This document shows positions 9,667-17,129 of a stretch of DNA of 57,610 bases, in pieces. Position numbers and translations under genes: made by a program. The first letter of the stretch is position 1. Every line of letters begins with the position of its first letter. The notes beneath the pieces are model-generated. The model did no database searches. It had not been told where the DNA came from and saw only the letters and a program-made list of their open reading frames with translations. This stretch comes from a virus. The stretch covers positions 1 through 57,610 of IMG/VR virus record IMGVR_UViG_3300034103_001617. One strand, 5' to 3'.

Positions 9667-11281
9667 GTTTGATGTTTTTTATTTTACTCAGAAACCAAAT
9701 TTGTTCCCGCACGAACAAAAAGTAGAAAGCATTGAGCAAGCAAAAAAAATTGCCAAGACTCGCTTCTTTTGGATTGTAAATTACTTATCGGACTATGATG
9801 ACTTTGATTTTCTTTGGGAACCAGTGCCATGGGAAAGCAAGTTTAGACATGTATGGCCAAGCCAATGGCAAGAACACGGAGGCACAGAACTCATCCCTAA
9901 AGATTGGGACGGAGTTGATACCAAATACCATACTGAGCCAAAGATATCAAGACAAGGTTCGGTGCCAGCTTACATCATAGACTATGGTAACGGACAAGAA
10001 GTTAGGACACCAAACAACGTGTCTGTGATACGCACAGTAAGGTACGTGAACAGTTACCTAGACACTATTCGACGTATTGTTTTCAGTGCCAAAGAGGAAC
10101 ATATCTGGATTTTGTCTAGTTTGTGTAACTACGACATCTTTACATTTACATGGCATCCAAGCGAATGGCAGCAAGATCTTATTCACGTATTCGCTAGCAA
10201 TGATCAAAAATTTGGAGATACTTTTTATTTGCATGTTCCAACCGCAAGAAAAGTTTTAGACGAAGTAACATTACTTGACTATGCAAATTTAAATTTTGTT
10301 GAAGGTATGCTGGTATTAAGGCACAGAATGCCAACCATAGAACACAATGCAGACACTCATGTACAAGTCTTAAAGTTACTTGATCCTCAACAGCCTTTTA
10401 CACTGTTGCACACAGTTGATGATCCGCGGCAAGATGATTTTGCGGACTTGCCAACCATCAGTGTTTGGGACAAAACAAAAAAAACAGTGATGAGTTTGAA
10501 TCAAGGTTCATCAGCTGTGATAGTTCCAAGAGAGATACAGTCATATGTTAAAAATGAAATCTATGAATATCCATACATTTCAAAAATAAATTTGTATAAA
10601 CAAAAACCATTACCAATAATTTTTCTAAGCAACAATGAACAATGTGCTGATGAAAACTGGCAAGATTTGTGTGATAAGTTCTCAGCACACTACAAGTTGA
10701 TTAGAGTACACGGAATCAAAGGCAGAGTACAAAGCCAACTGGCCGCAGCAAAAGCAGCAGACTCGCCTTGGTACTTTGTAGTACCTGCAAAAATCAAGAT
10801 ACACGATACTTTTAACTTTAAATGGCAACCTGATCGTTTACAGCAACCAAAGCACTATATTTTTGACACCTATAACCCAGTAACTGAACTAAGCTACGGT
10901 CATATGGGCATGGTATGTTACTGTCGAAGTCTTGTTGAGCAAACCAAAGGTGATGGATTGGATTTTACATTGGAAAGTGCTCATGAAGTAACAGGAATAG
11001 AAGCAGGCGTGGCCACACTAGATCATGATAGCACAGTGGCGTGGCGCACTGCGTTTAGAGAAGTTACCAAACTACAGCACTATTATAGTGTTACAAAAGA
11101 CATAGACACAGAGTATCGTCTATCGCAATGGACCACAGTTGGAAATGCCGCAACCTTGTCTGGAGCCAAACATGCTCAAGAATTTTATCATAAAGTCAAC
11201 GGCAATATAAAAGAACTTTTAAAAACCTATGAATGGTCCTGGATTGATGACCAATACTCTGATGTGCTGAGCCAATTATAA
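9665..11281 (+). CDS. Protein with three internal aromatic repeats, unknown function
   Basis: 538 residues. Three related segments can be seen: FFWIVNYLSDYDDFDFLWEP (about residues 37-56), HIWILSSLCNYDIFTFTWHP (about 145-164) and PWYFVVPAKIKIHDTFNFKW (about 373-392). Each is followed by a Trp/His-rich stretch ending in a phrase such as HVWPSQW or HVFASN. A glycosyltransferase-related or sugar-binding role is suggested only by its glycosyltransferase-like neighbours. The ATG overlaps the start of the divergent gene in a CATG; the 3' end overlaps the epimerase tail to tail by 55 bases. Confidence 0.7.
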   Translation: MFDVFYFTQKPNLFPHEQKVESIEQAKKIAKTRFFWIVNYLSDYDDFDFLWEPVPWESKFRHVWPSQWQEHGGTELIPKDWDGVDTKYHTEPKISRQGSVPAYIIDYGNGQEVRTPNNVSVIRTVRYVNSYLDTIRRIVFSAKEEHIWILSSLCNYDIFTFTWHPSEWQQDLIHVFASNDQKFGDTFYLHVPTARKVLDEVTLLDYANLNFVEGMLVLRHRMPTIEHNADTHVQVLKLLDPQQPFTLLHTVDDPRQDDFADLPTISVWDKTKKTVMSLNQGSSAVIVPREIQSYVKNEIYEYPYISKINLYKQKPLPIIFLSNNEQCADENWQDLCDKFSAHYKLIRVHGIKGRVQSQLAAAKAADSPWYFVVPAKIKIHDTFNFKWQPDRLQQPKHYIFDTYNPVTELSYGHMGMVCYCRSLVEQTKGDGLDFTLESAHEVTGIEAGVATLDHDSTVAWRTAFREVTKLQHYYSVTKDIDTEYRLSQWTTVGNAATLSGAKHAQEFYHKVNGNIKELLKTYEWSWIDDQYSDVLSQL

Positions 11282-12204
11282 TACGATTCAAACCCTTGTG
11301 CTACATCTACTTTAGGATCGTATCCTAGTTTTTTCCTTGCTTTGCTAATATCCAAGGCTCCTCTACTAGGGAAGTCAGCATCTTTGCCTCTTATTTCAAC
11401 ACTGCCTTTGCCAACTAAATCAATTATCATTTCAGCCGCTGTGAGCAAAGTCACTGAATGTGATTTTGTTATGTTGTAAGTATCGTTGGCTGCATGTTCA
11501 ACCAAAGCCGCTGCCAGAATACCATCGGCTGCATCGTCAACATAGGTAAAGTCAAGAGTTTCTTGAGCGCCATTTACTTTGAGAGTTTGCCCACGCATGG
11601 CTGTGAGCATAAACTTGGCAATAACTCTATCTTCTACATCCAATGGTCCATACACAGCAGAGGGACGAATGATTACATACTCCATGCCAGTTTTTCTAGC
11701 ATAGTCTTTTACAAGCCATTCGCCTGCTAATTTCAAGATACCATATTGTCCTTGAGGACAACAAGGCGAGTCCTCTGTAACTTGATCTTTGAAGTCTCCG
11801 TATACCATGCTTGAACTTATGTACACAAACTTATTAACTGCGTGACGTTTAGAACTTTCCAGCAAGTTTAACAGCCCTTCACTCATCACACGACTGCCAG
11901 CAGTTGGATTTATATTAACCACTTTTTGTCGTGGAAAACTGGCAAGATGAATCACAATGTCTGGTTTGTGTACTTGAAAGGTTTGTTCAATTAAAGCAGC
12001 GTTTGAAATATCATAATCGTACAACCAATCTAAACTAGGAATTTTTTTTGTACGCTCGGATATTAGGTAATTTATTTCACTTTGTGGAATGAGACCATAA
12101 GTGGTTCTATTATCAACAATTACAACACTATGTCCTTGTTGTTGAAGTTTGCTTACCACATTGTGACCAATAAGTCCTAGGCCACCAGTCACTAAAATTT
12201 TCAT
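11227..12204 (-). CDS. NAD-dependent nucleotide-sugar epimerase/dehydratase
   Basis: 325 residues from the ATG at 12204, which overlaps the upstream stop (ATGA); a longer frame starting at 12234 is unlikely. Extended SDR features: GGLGLIG (NAD binding), ISSSMVYGDF, and the catalytic YGILK pair (YxxxK) near residue 150. It would supply an epimerised or dehydrated sugar nucleotide, such as a UDP- or GDP-sugar, to the glycosyltransferase-like genes next door. Substrate specificity cannot be read from sequence. Confidence 0.9.
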   Translation of the reverse strand: MKILVTGGLGLIGHNVVSKLQQQGHSVVIVDNRTTYGLIPQSEINYLISERTKKIPSLDWLYDYDISNAALIEQTFQVHKPDIVIHLASFPRQKVVNINPTAGSRVMSEGLLNLLESSKRHAVNKFVYISSSMVYGDFKDQVTEDSPCCPQGQYGILKLAGEWLVKDYARKTGMEYVIIRPSAVYGPLDVEDRVIAKFMLTAMRGQTLKVNGAQETLDFTYVDDAADGILAAALVEHAANDTYNITKSHSVTLLTAAEMIIDLVGKGSVEIRGKDADFPSRGALDISKARKKLGYDPKVDVAQGFESYYNWLSTSEYWSSIQDHS

Positions 12205-12530
12205 TTGTTTTCGTTGCCCCATTTTAGCTTCCAAAATATTTCGTTGTGTTCACTTAGTCTGGCCATGATTTTGTATTCGTATGCACTGTAGAGATGATTT
12301 AAACTACTGGTCCAATAAGGTTTTTCCTCTGCGTGTTCCATTATAAACTTGCCAGAGTCTGTTTGTTGCCATTCCCATAATGGAGTAGCAGCATATAAAA
12401 CTGGATCTTCAACATCGCCTATTCTAAAAGTGTGTACGCATACATCGCGAAAACGCACTGGCCGCCCTTCAATTAGTTTGGTTTGATCAGGTTGCCAGAG
12501 TTCGCAAGGAGAATCGTGTGATTTAGCCAT
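12201..12530 (-). CDS. Small conserved-looking phage-type protein
   Basis: 109 residues; family not recognised. Trp-rich phrases such as TPLWEWQQTDSGKF and ARLSEHNEIFWKLKWG look like a compact globular domain. The ATG at 12530 lies only five bases after a near-perfect -10 element (12536-12541), so the mRNA may be leaderless. It is coupled by ATGA to the epimerase gene. Confidence 0.7.
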   Translation of the reverse strand: MAKSHDSPCELWQPDQTKLIEGRPVRFRDVCVHTFRIGDVEDPVLYAATPLWEWQQTDSGKFIMEHAEEKPYWTSSLNHLYSAYEYKIMARLSEHNEIFWKLKWGNENK

Positions 12531-12535
12531 AACAC

Positions 12536-12564
12536 ATTATAGCATTATGCTGCTACAATGTCAT
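12536..12564 (-). promoter_or_regulatory. Sigma70-like promoter
   Basis: -35 ATGACA, 17-base spacer, -10 TATAAT, located inside the end of thyX. The expected start site coincides with the ATG at 12530. Confidence 0.65.
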
Positions 12565-13213
12565 TGGCCATTGGAAAAATTATAGAGATTACTTCTGCAC
12601 AGGCCCTGGCCACTTCCATGTGTTCTTTTTGCGTTCCGTGGCCCGAGCGCAGTTCAATAAAGTGTATCCAACTACGCAGTGTACCGTTCATGTACATACG
12701 GCTTTCTGTAAGACCTTCTGGAAGCACAGCACGAGCTTGTTCTTTTGCAATACCGTTTTCAATGGCCCAAGTATATGCCTGTTTAGCTGCTTCAATCACA
12801 AAACGCTGCCTTGCCATCCATGTTTCTTGCAAGTCTTGATCATTGGTTTCCACACTGTTTTGTCTGTTTTTGGGATCTTGTAATCTTGCTTCGCGTGTTA
12901 CAAAATTCAAATCTTTTGTAGGGTCAGCATAACGTTGACTAAATTCTTGAAAACTAAAACTGCGATGTCGCAGAATTTGTCTGGCAATATCTCTTGTGGT
13001 AGTTATTTCAAGACACGCGGATACCATTTCCAATGGTGACCAGTGTTTGTGTTGAATAAGATAATTTATTAATTTGGTTGATGTTTCTGTGTTGAATTGA
13101 TTTGATGGATTGGATACTCTTGCACAAAACGCTATTAGGTCTTGTGCATCTCCTATTCCCTGTGACAAAAATTCTTGTGTTGGTTGGGAATAGGAAACAA
13201 GTTTAACATTCAT
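12545..13213 (-). CDS. thyX: Flavin-dependent thymidylate synthase ThyX
   Basis: 222 residues. The ThyX signature RHRSFSFQEFSQRY (RHRX7S, around residue 82) and the substrate-binding region LPEGLTESRMYMNGTLRSWIHFIELR are both present. It makes dTMP from dUMP using methylene-tetrahydrofolate and FADH2, a common phage function for DNA precursor supply. Its start overlaps the stop of the upstream gene by ATGA. Confidence 0.96.
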   Translation of the reverse strand: MNVKLVSYSQPTQEFLSQGIGDAQDLIAFCARVSNPSNQFNTETSTKLINYLIQHKHWSPLEMVSACLEITTTRDIARQILRHRSFSFQEFSQRYADPTKDLNFVTREARLQDPKNRQNSVETNDQDLQETWMARQRFVIEAAKQAYTWAIENGIAKEQARAVLPEGLTESRMYMNGTLRSWIHFIELRSGHGTQKEHMEVARACAEVISIIFPMANDIVAA

Positions 13214-13515
13214 AGATTTCCTAAAATTTTGTTGGTTTCGGGTTGAACAGTTTGTGCCACTGCATGAACATCTACAACAAATTCTAAGTCAGTTAGGCTA
13301 TCGCCCAGCTCTTCAAGATGTCGTTGAATCAGAACTTCTATTTCATTAAGTTCTAATCCCTGTTTACGCAGTGTATGAAAGTTAATAGTTTTTCGACGTC
13401 TTCCGTCGTATCGTATTATTATCTTTTCTATGAATTCAAGAGGAACCTCAGTCTTTTCATCTAGGTTTGAAATTATGTGTTCCCATCGTTGGAAAAAATC
13501 ATCACTGAGTTGCAT
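13210..13515 (-). CDS. Phage-type protein of unknown function
   Basis: 101 residues from the ATG at 13515; the longer frame from 13554 would run further into the upstream gene. The mixed alpha/beta content includes DDFFQRWEHIISNLDEK and an acidic, Leu-rich second half. No family recognised. It overlaps thyX by four bases and the upstream gene by 14, so translation is probably coupled. Confidence 0.65.
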   Translation of the reverse strand: MQLSDDFFQRWEHIISNLDEKTEVPLEFIEKIIIRYDGRRRKTINFHTLRKQGLELNEIEVLIQRHLEELGDSLTDLEFVVDVHAVAQTVQPETNKILGNL

Positions 13516-14218
13516 GAGTAGTTGGAGAAGCTTTGCTTGGCCGACCTCGACCACGTTTAACTGGTTCGGTGCTGGTGGCCAGTGGAGTATGCGTGTTTGC
13601 AGTTACATTAGGATGTAATCGTTCTGCATCTTTTTTCATTCTTGCTGCTTCTGCAACCAGGCCTTGAGCTTCGAGCTCCATGCGTTTTGCTTGTGTAAGC
13701 ATGTTTGCTGCGAGTTGAGCATCGCTAAGAGCGCCATCATTGTTGCCGGCAACAGGAGGAAGGTCACCTAGTTTAAATGCATTTTCAGCTGCACGTTTGG
13801 TTGGTGCATCAACTAACCCGCGATTGGCATCTTCAGCCGCACGTTGTGTTGCCTTGGCTGGGTCTTTCATTTCAGACAGCATTTTGTTTAGCTCATCTAA
13901 ACGCACTTGACTCTGTGGTGTGGGAGTAACTGTGACTGTGTCAGTTCTCACACGTTTGATCATTCTTTCATTGTGCAAGGTTTCTAGAATGTTTCTACCA
14001 TCAGGCAGTAGATTTCTGTGCAGAATGTCCGAAAGTTCGTTACTGGCTTGGCCTTCGGGGCTTTCCAACACACGCATGACAGCATCGTGCCATGCCGCAG
14101 GCAATGTTTCAGGAAAGATCACAAGACACATGTGATCTTCACCTGGAACTGTTCTAAACAAGATCGCAACCTTGCGGTCGCCTTGTTTTCCTATGTGTTT
14201 AAGAAACGGCATTGTCAT
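13502..14218 (-). CDS. AT-hook-tailed protein of unknown function
   Basis: 238 residues with start at MTMPFLKHIG (14218). The N-terminal part is a compact domain (GDRKVAILFRTVPGEDHMCLVIF); the middle is an Ala/Glu/Lys-rich likely coiled coil (residues 130-200); the C-terminus carries KRGRGRPSK, a classic AT-hook that binds the minor groove of AT-rich DNA. A DNA-associated function is inferred. It overlaps both neighbours. Confidence 0.7.
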   Translation of the reverse strand: MTMPFLKHIGKQGDRKVAILFRTVPGEDHMCLVIFPETLPAAWHDAVMRVLESPEGQASNELSDILHRNLLPDGRNILETLHNERMIKRVRTDTVTVTPTPQSQVRLDELNKMLSEMKDPAKATQRAAEDANRGLVDAPTKRAAENAFKLGDLPPVAGNNDGALSDAQLAANMLTQAKRMELEAQGLVAEAARMKKDAERLHPNVTANTHTPLATSTEPVKRGRGRPSKASPTTHATQ

Positions 14219-14468
14219 CTCCGGTTGGTGGTGCTGGGTGCTGTACTGGCGATATTCCTTGTTCATCTGGCGGGATTACTTTTGGAGCAACCGCAGCTAA
14301 GAAAGCATCCAGTTTTTCGTATATTTCTCCCACAGATTTCATTTCATTGCCACGAAACGCTCCGCGTTGACAAGCAGCATCTAAAATGTTTTTAACACTG
14401 GTTAGATCTACCAGTGTAAGACTTGGGAGTTCTTGCTCAGGTGTTTGGGGTGTAGTAGTATTTTCCAT
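14199..14468 (-). CDS. Small phage-type protein of unknown function
   Basis: 89 residues starting MENTTTPQTPEQ (14468). Core phrase LTLVDLTSVKNILDAACQRGAF followed by EMKSVGEIYEKLDAFL suggests a small helical domain. Family not recognised. It follows a rho-independent terminator that separates it from the VWA gene and overlaps the AT-hook gene by 20 bases. Confidence 0.65.
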   Translation of the reverse strand: MENTTTPQTPEQELPSLTLVDLTSVKNILDAACQRGAFRGNEMKSVGEIYEKLDAFLAAVAPKVIPPDEQGISPVQHPAPPTGDDNAVS

Positions 14469-14483
14469 GTAAATATTTAACAA

Positions 14484-14517
14484 ATAAAATACCGCTAAAA
14501 TTCTTTTTAGCGGTATT
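14484..14517 (-). terminator. Rho-independent terminator after the VWA gene
   Basis: Stem ATACCGCTAAAA/TTTTAGCGGTAT (14489-14500 with 14505-14516) with a T-rich tail on the minus strand. The hairpin is symmetrical and could act in both directions. Confidence 0.8.
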
Positions 14518-14539
14518 TTGGTAAAACTGCGGTGTGAAA

Positions 14540-15835
14540 TTAGGAGTGCAACGTGCTTTCTTCGTAGTAAGCGTATTGACCCCAGGGCGGTACAATTGTT
14601 TTTGTACCGTGTAAGATCCAAACTGTGTCTGCGTAATTTTCATCGCCCCACGATCCACATGGATAACCATCTGTGAATACCACCAATCGTTTGGGTTCTA
14701 TGAGTTCTTTTTTAAGATAATCAAAAACACAGTCAAAGTCTGTGCCTCCGCCACCATCTACTTCATAGTCACATATACTATCTAAGTTATCTGAATCATA
14801 TGTAACCGGATGATAAACTTCTGTATCAAACGTAAACACATGAATTTTGTAAGCAGGGAATGATTCCATGATGCCCTGTATTTCACTTAGGAAATCTTTG
14901 AGCATGGTCTCACCAATTGATCCAGATGCGTCAATGGCAACAACGATGTCAATCATTTCGTCATTTTTCATTCCTGGCAAAACAGCATCTACATGCCAGC
15001 CCCTGCGACTACTACGCATCCATGTAAAGTCAGACTTGATAGTTGATTCTAGTTGCATACGCAGCAGCTCGCGCCAGTTCATTTTTGGTTCGGTGAGCTC
15101 TTGTACAATGCGTTTTACGCCGGCTGGCAAGTTTCCTGCGCCGCTGGCTTGAGCTGCACTCAACACCGCTTCTTTGATTTCGTCCCTGAGCTTTTGTCTT
15201 TCTTCTGCTGTCATTGGCTTTGGACGTTTACCTTCACCGGAGCCACCTTCCGCACCGCTGCCGTCACTAGAGTTGCTTTCTGATTCACCATCAATGTGTT
15301 CGTCAATGAGACGATCAATATATTTGTCTAAAGGTATTTTTTCTGCATTTTCATATAAGTCATCGTAGATTTCTTCGGAACTTAGACCGTCATACTTGGA
15401 ATCATATAAACACGGCACAGTGGTTATTTTTTCACCAATGGTGTGTTTTACAAGATCCCCATTCACTGCAAAGTCATTGGCCACATTCCACAACTGCGGA
15501 TCTCTCTCGTTGCGTCTTCCAAAATGATCATAGACCACATGCAACACCTCGTGTCCAAATAAAAATTCTAGTTCTTTTGGACGAAGCATTTTGATAAATC
15601 TACTGTTGTAATAAAAGTTTCTGCCGTCGGTGGCAGCGGTACTGCACCATTCATCTGCGTTAACTAGTTTGAGTCTAGTGGCCAGATTGCCAAAGAAACT
15701 TGCTCTCAACAGCAAACCAATCCTAGCAGTCACCAACAGCTCGCGTACCTCACGATCAAGCTTGGGATCCATTGGGCCAATAAGGTTAGCAAACTTTTTT
15801 GCTAACTCTTTGGTATTTTCAGTTGTGTTTTTCAT
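14540..15835 (-). CDS. VWA-like metallopeptidase-type protein (DUF2201-like)
   Basis: 431 residues; start at the ATG at 15835, with GGAG seven bases upstream. The N-terminal half holds a zinc-peptidase HEVLH motif (GHEVLHVVYDHFG, around residue 110). A Ser/Gly/Glu-rich linker follows, and the C-terminal von Willebrand A-type domain has a MIDAS AIDASGSIG (around residue 300) and TDFD. This is the partner type of MoxR ATPases, whose gene lies at 17130-18215. The pair probably works as a chaperone or remodelling machine for a metal-containing or multi-subunit target; the target is unknown. Confidence 0.88.
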   Translation of the reverse strand: MKNTTENTKELAKKFANLIGPMDPKLDREVRELLVTARIGLLLRASFFGNLATRLKLVNADEWCSTAATDGRNFYYNSRFIKMLRPKELEFLFGHEVLHVVYDHFGRRNERDPQLWNVANDFAVNGDLVKHTIGEKITTVPCLYDSKYDGLSSEEIYDDLYENAEKIPLDKYIDRLIDEHIDGESESNSSDGSGAEGGSGEGKRPKPMTAEERQKLRDEIKEAVLSAAQASGAGNLPAGVKRIVQELTEPKMNWRELLRMQLESTIKSDFTWMRSSRRGWHVDAVLPGMKNDEMIDIVVAIDASGSIGETMLKDFLSEIQGIMESFPAYKIHVFTFDTEVYHPVTYDSDNLDSICDYEVDGGGGTDFDCVFDYLKKELIEPKRLVVFTDGYPCGSWGDENYADTVWILHGTKTIVPPWGQYAYYEESTLHS

Positions 15836-15861
15836 AATCACTCCTATCCACTATTTCAACT

Positions 15862-15890
15862 ATTATAGCATGAAGGTCTTTATTGGTCAA
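15862..15890 (-). promoter_or_regulatory. Sigma70-like promoter for the VWA gene
   Basis: -35 TTGACC, 17-base spacer ending GC, -10 TATAAT. It lies at the end of the SPASM-type gene and drives the VWA gene about 25 bases downstream. Confidence 0.8.
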
Positions 15891-16203
15891 ACCCAGGATG
15901 TTGTTTTTTTGTAAACAAATCTGTTTCACAAGGTGTGCATTCATCACGTTTACAAACACTGAAATCATCAAATAATTTAAAGTCTTGGTCAAAAAGATTA
16001 CCCAAGCAATCGTTACGGCATTGCCCACTGTAAACTGTGAAATCATGATCAACAAAGATCATGTCTTTGCCTGCCGAGCATTGCCAATCTTTCCAACGTG
16101 CAAGTCCAAGATCATACAGTCGACTTGCGTTCACAGCCACCTCTTGACCGTCGGCTGTGGTGACCACAGCGTTACAGTTCTGATCTTTGATCAATGCTAT
16201 CAT
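15880..16203 (-). CDS. Stand-alone SPASM-like cysteine-rich protein
   Basis: 107 residues with eight or so cysteines in the C-terminal two thirds: WQCSAGKDM...GQCRNDC...VCKRDECTPCET, the spacing of an auxiliary Fe-S (SPASM/twitch) domain. It overlaps the radical SAM gene at 16172-16840 by 32 bases in another frame and lies immediately downstream, so it looks like the detached C-terminal half of a radical SAM/SPASM enzyme. It may be a genuine two-subunit enzyme or an old frameshift. Confidence 0.7.
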   Translation of the reverse strand: MIALIKDQNCNAVVTTADGQEVAVNASRLYDLGLARWKDWQCSAGKDMIFVDHDFTVYSGQCRNDCLGNLFDQDFKLFDDFSVCKRDECTPCETDLFTKKQHPGFDQ

Positions 16204-16840
16204 AAAATTTTATTTGTTGAGCCTGCCTCACAGGATAAGGATCTTTAGATTCGTTAAATTCTAAAATTGGATGCAGGTAACTGCGTATGCCATGACGATC
16301 CAAAAACTGTCTATATACCTTGTTTCTTTCTTTGTGCCAGGGCTCATCCATGATATTTACTGTTACCGTACAAGTGGTTTGCGCGGTACGATGCGCCTGT
16401 AACACATTTCTAAAAAACTTCCGTTCACTCATGAATTCGCTGTGGGTGCTAAAGGTTAACCAATCACACACAGATACCAAATTTTTGTACACTGATTCGC
16501 TGGCTGTTCCATTGGTGATAACACCTAGTTCAACAATGTGCGATTCAGACTCATATCGCAGCCATCGGCAAAAAGCTACAAAGTCCGGATTCAAAGTAGG
16601 TTCTCCGCCTAACAATGAAACTGAAAATTTCACTGATTCTTTATGCTTGGTGCTAGCAGCAATTTTATTCCATGCCTGTTTTAATTGATCCAGATTATGA
16701 TCTGCGGCATTACGACTGTGATAGATGTCAGGGCAGTAACTACAGTCAAAGTTACATCGCTTGGTCATCAACCAATGAACCACAAAAGAATCTTTGTAAG
16801 GCCTAACTTGAACTATTGGATTTTGATCAGATACTAACAT
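16172..16840 (-). CDS. Radical SAM core protein
   Basis: 222 residues. CNFDCSYC (around residue 28) binds the catalytic 4Fe-4S cluster and LLGGEPTL (around residue 76) the SAM. ITNGT and FSTHSEF strands follow. There is no C-terminal auxiliary cluster domain, which seems to be supplied by the next gene. The start codon overlaps the upstream stop (TAATG). Substrate unknown; the setting between MoxR and its VWA partner is notable. Confidence 0.88.
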   Translation of the reverse strand: MLVSDQNPIVQVRPYKDSFVVHWLMTKRCNFDCSYCPDIYHSRNAADHNLDQLKQAWNKIAASTKHKESVKFSVSLLGGEPTLNPDFVAFCRWLRYESESHIVELGVITNGTASESVYKNLVSVCDWLTFSTHSEFMSERKFFRNVLQAHRTAQTTCTVTVNIMDEPWHKERNKVYRQFLDRHGIRSYLHPILEFNESKDPYPVRQAQQIKFYDSIDQRSEL

Positions 16841-17088
16841 TATGTGTAAGCGTATTTAAGAGCAAACAATGTAGCATCATGCGGATTTTCAAAATGAAAA
16901 TCTATTGTATACCCATGTTCGATGTAGCTATGATCTGAGCAAGTAAAGAACCATTTGGTTCCTGGATAACCAAACGCCTTGCGTGTTTTGTTTAAAAGGA
17001 TTTGGGTTGCTTGATGCGAGTATTCATCAAACACAACTCTTACTGAGGTTGTACCCTCTGAGGATTTAAGATGGACTCGGCCCAACAT
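16840..17088 (-). CDS. Small protein of unknown function behind a structured start site
   Basis: 82 residues, no recognised family; a mixed beta-rich pattern with SVRVVFDEYSHQ and YTIDFHFENPHDA. Its Shine-Dalgarno (GGAGGA) and ATG are enclosed in a GC-rich three-helix RNA fold (17074-17123), so its translation is probably regulated. Confidence 0.65.
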   Translation of the reverse strand: MLGRVHLKSSEGTTSVRVVFDEYSHQATQILLNKTRKAFGYPGTKWFFTCSDHSYIEHGYTIDFHFENPHDATLFALKYAYT

Positions 17089-17123
17089 AGCCCTATGTCC
17101 TCCTTGCGGAGCCGGGCCGAGTC
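17074..17123 (-). promoter_or_regulatory. Three-way-junction RNA sequestering Shine-Dalgarno and start codon
   Basis: On the minus strand a perfect 10-bp closing stem (GACTCGGCCC with GGGCCGAGTC) encloses two small hairpins. One is CTCC-GCAA-GGAG, a GNRA tetraloop whose 3' arm is the Shine-Dalgarno. The other is ACATA-GGGC-TATGT, whose 3' arm contains the ATG of the gene at 17088. The fold begins seven bases after the moxR stop codon. It does not match any riboswitch that I know. Confidence 0.65.
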
Positions 17124-17129
17124 CTAAAC

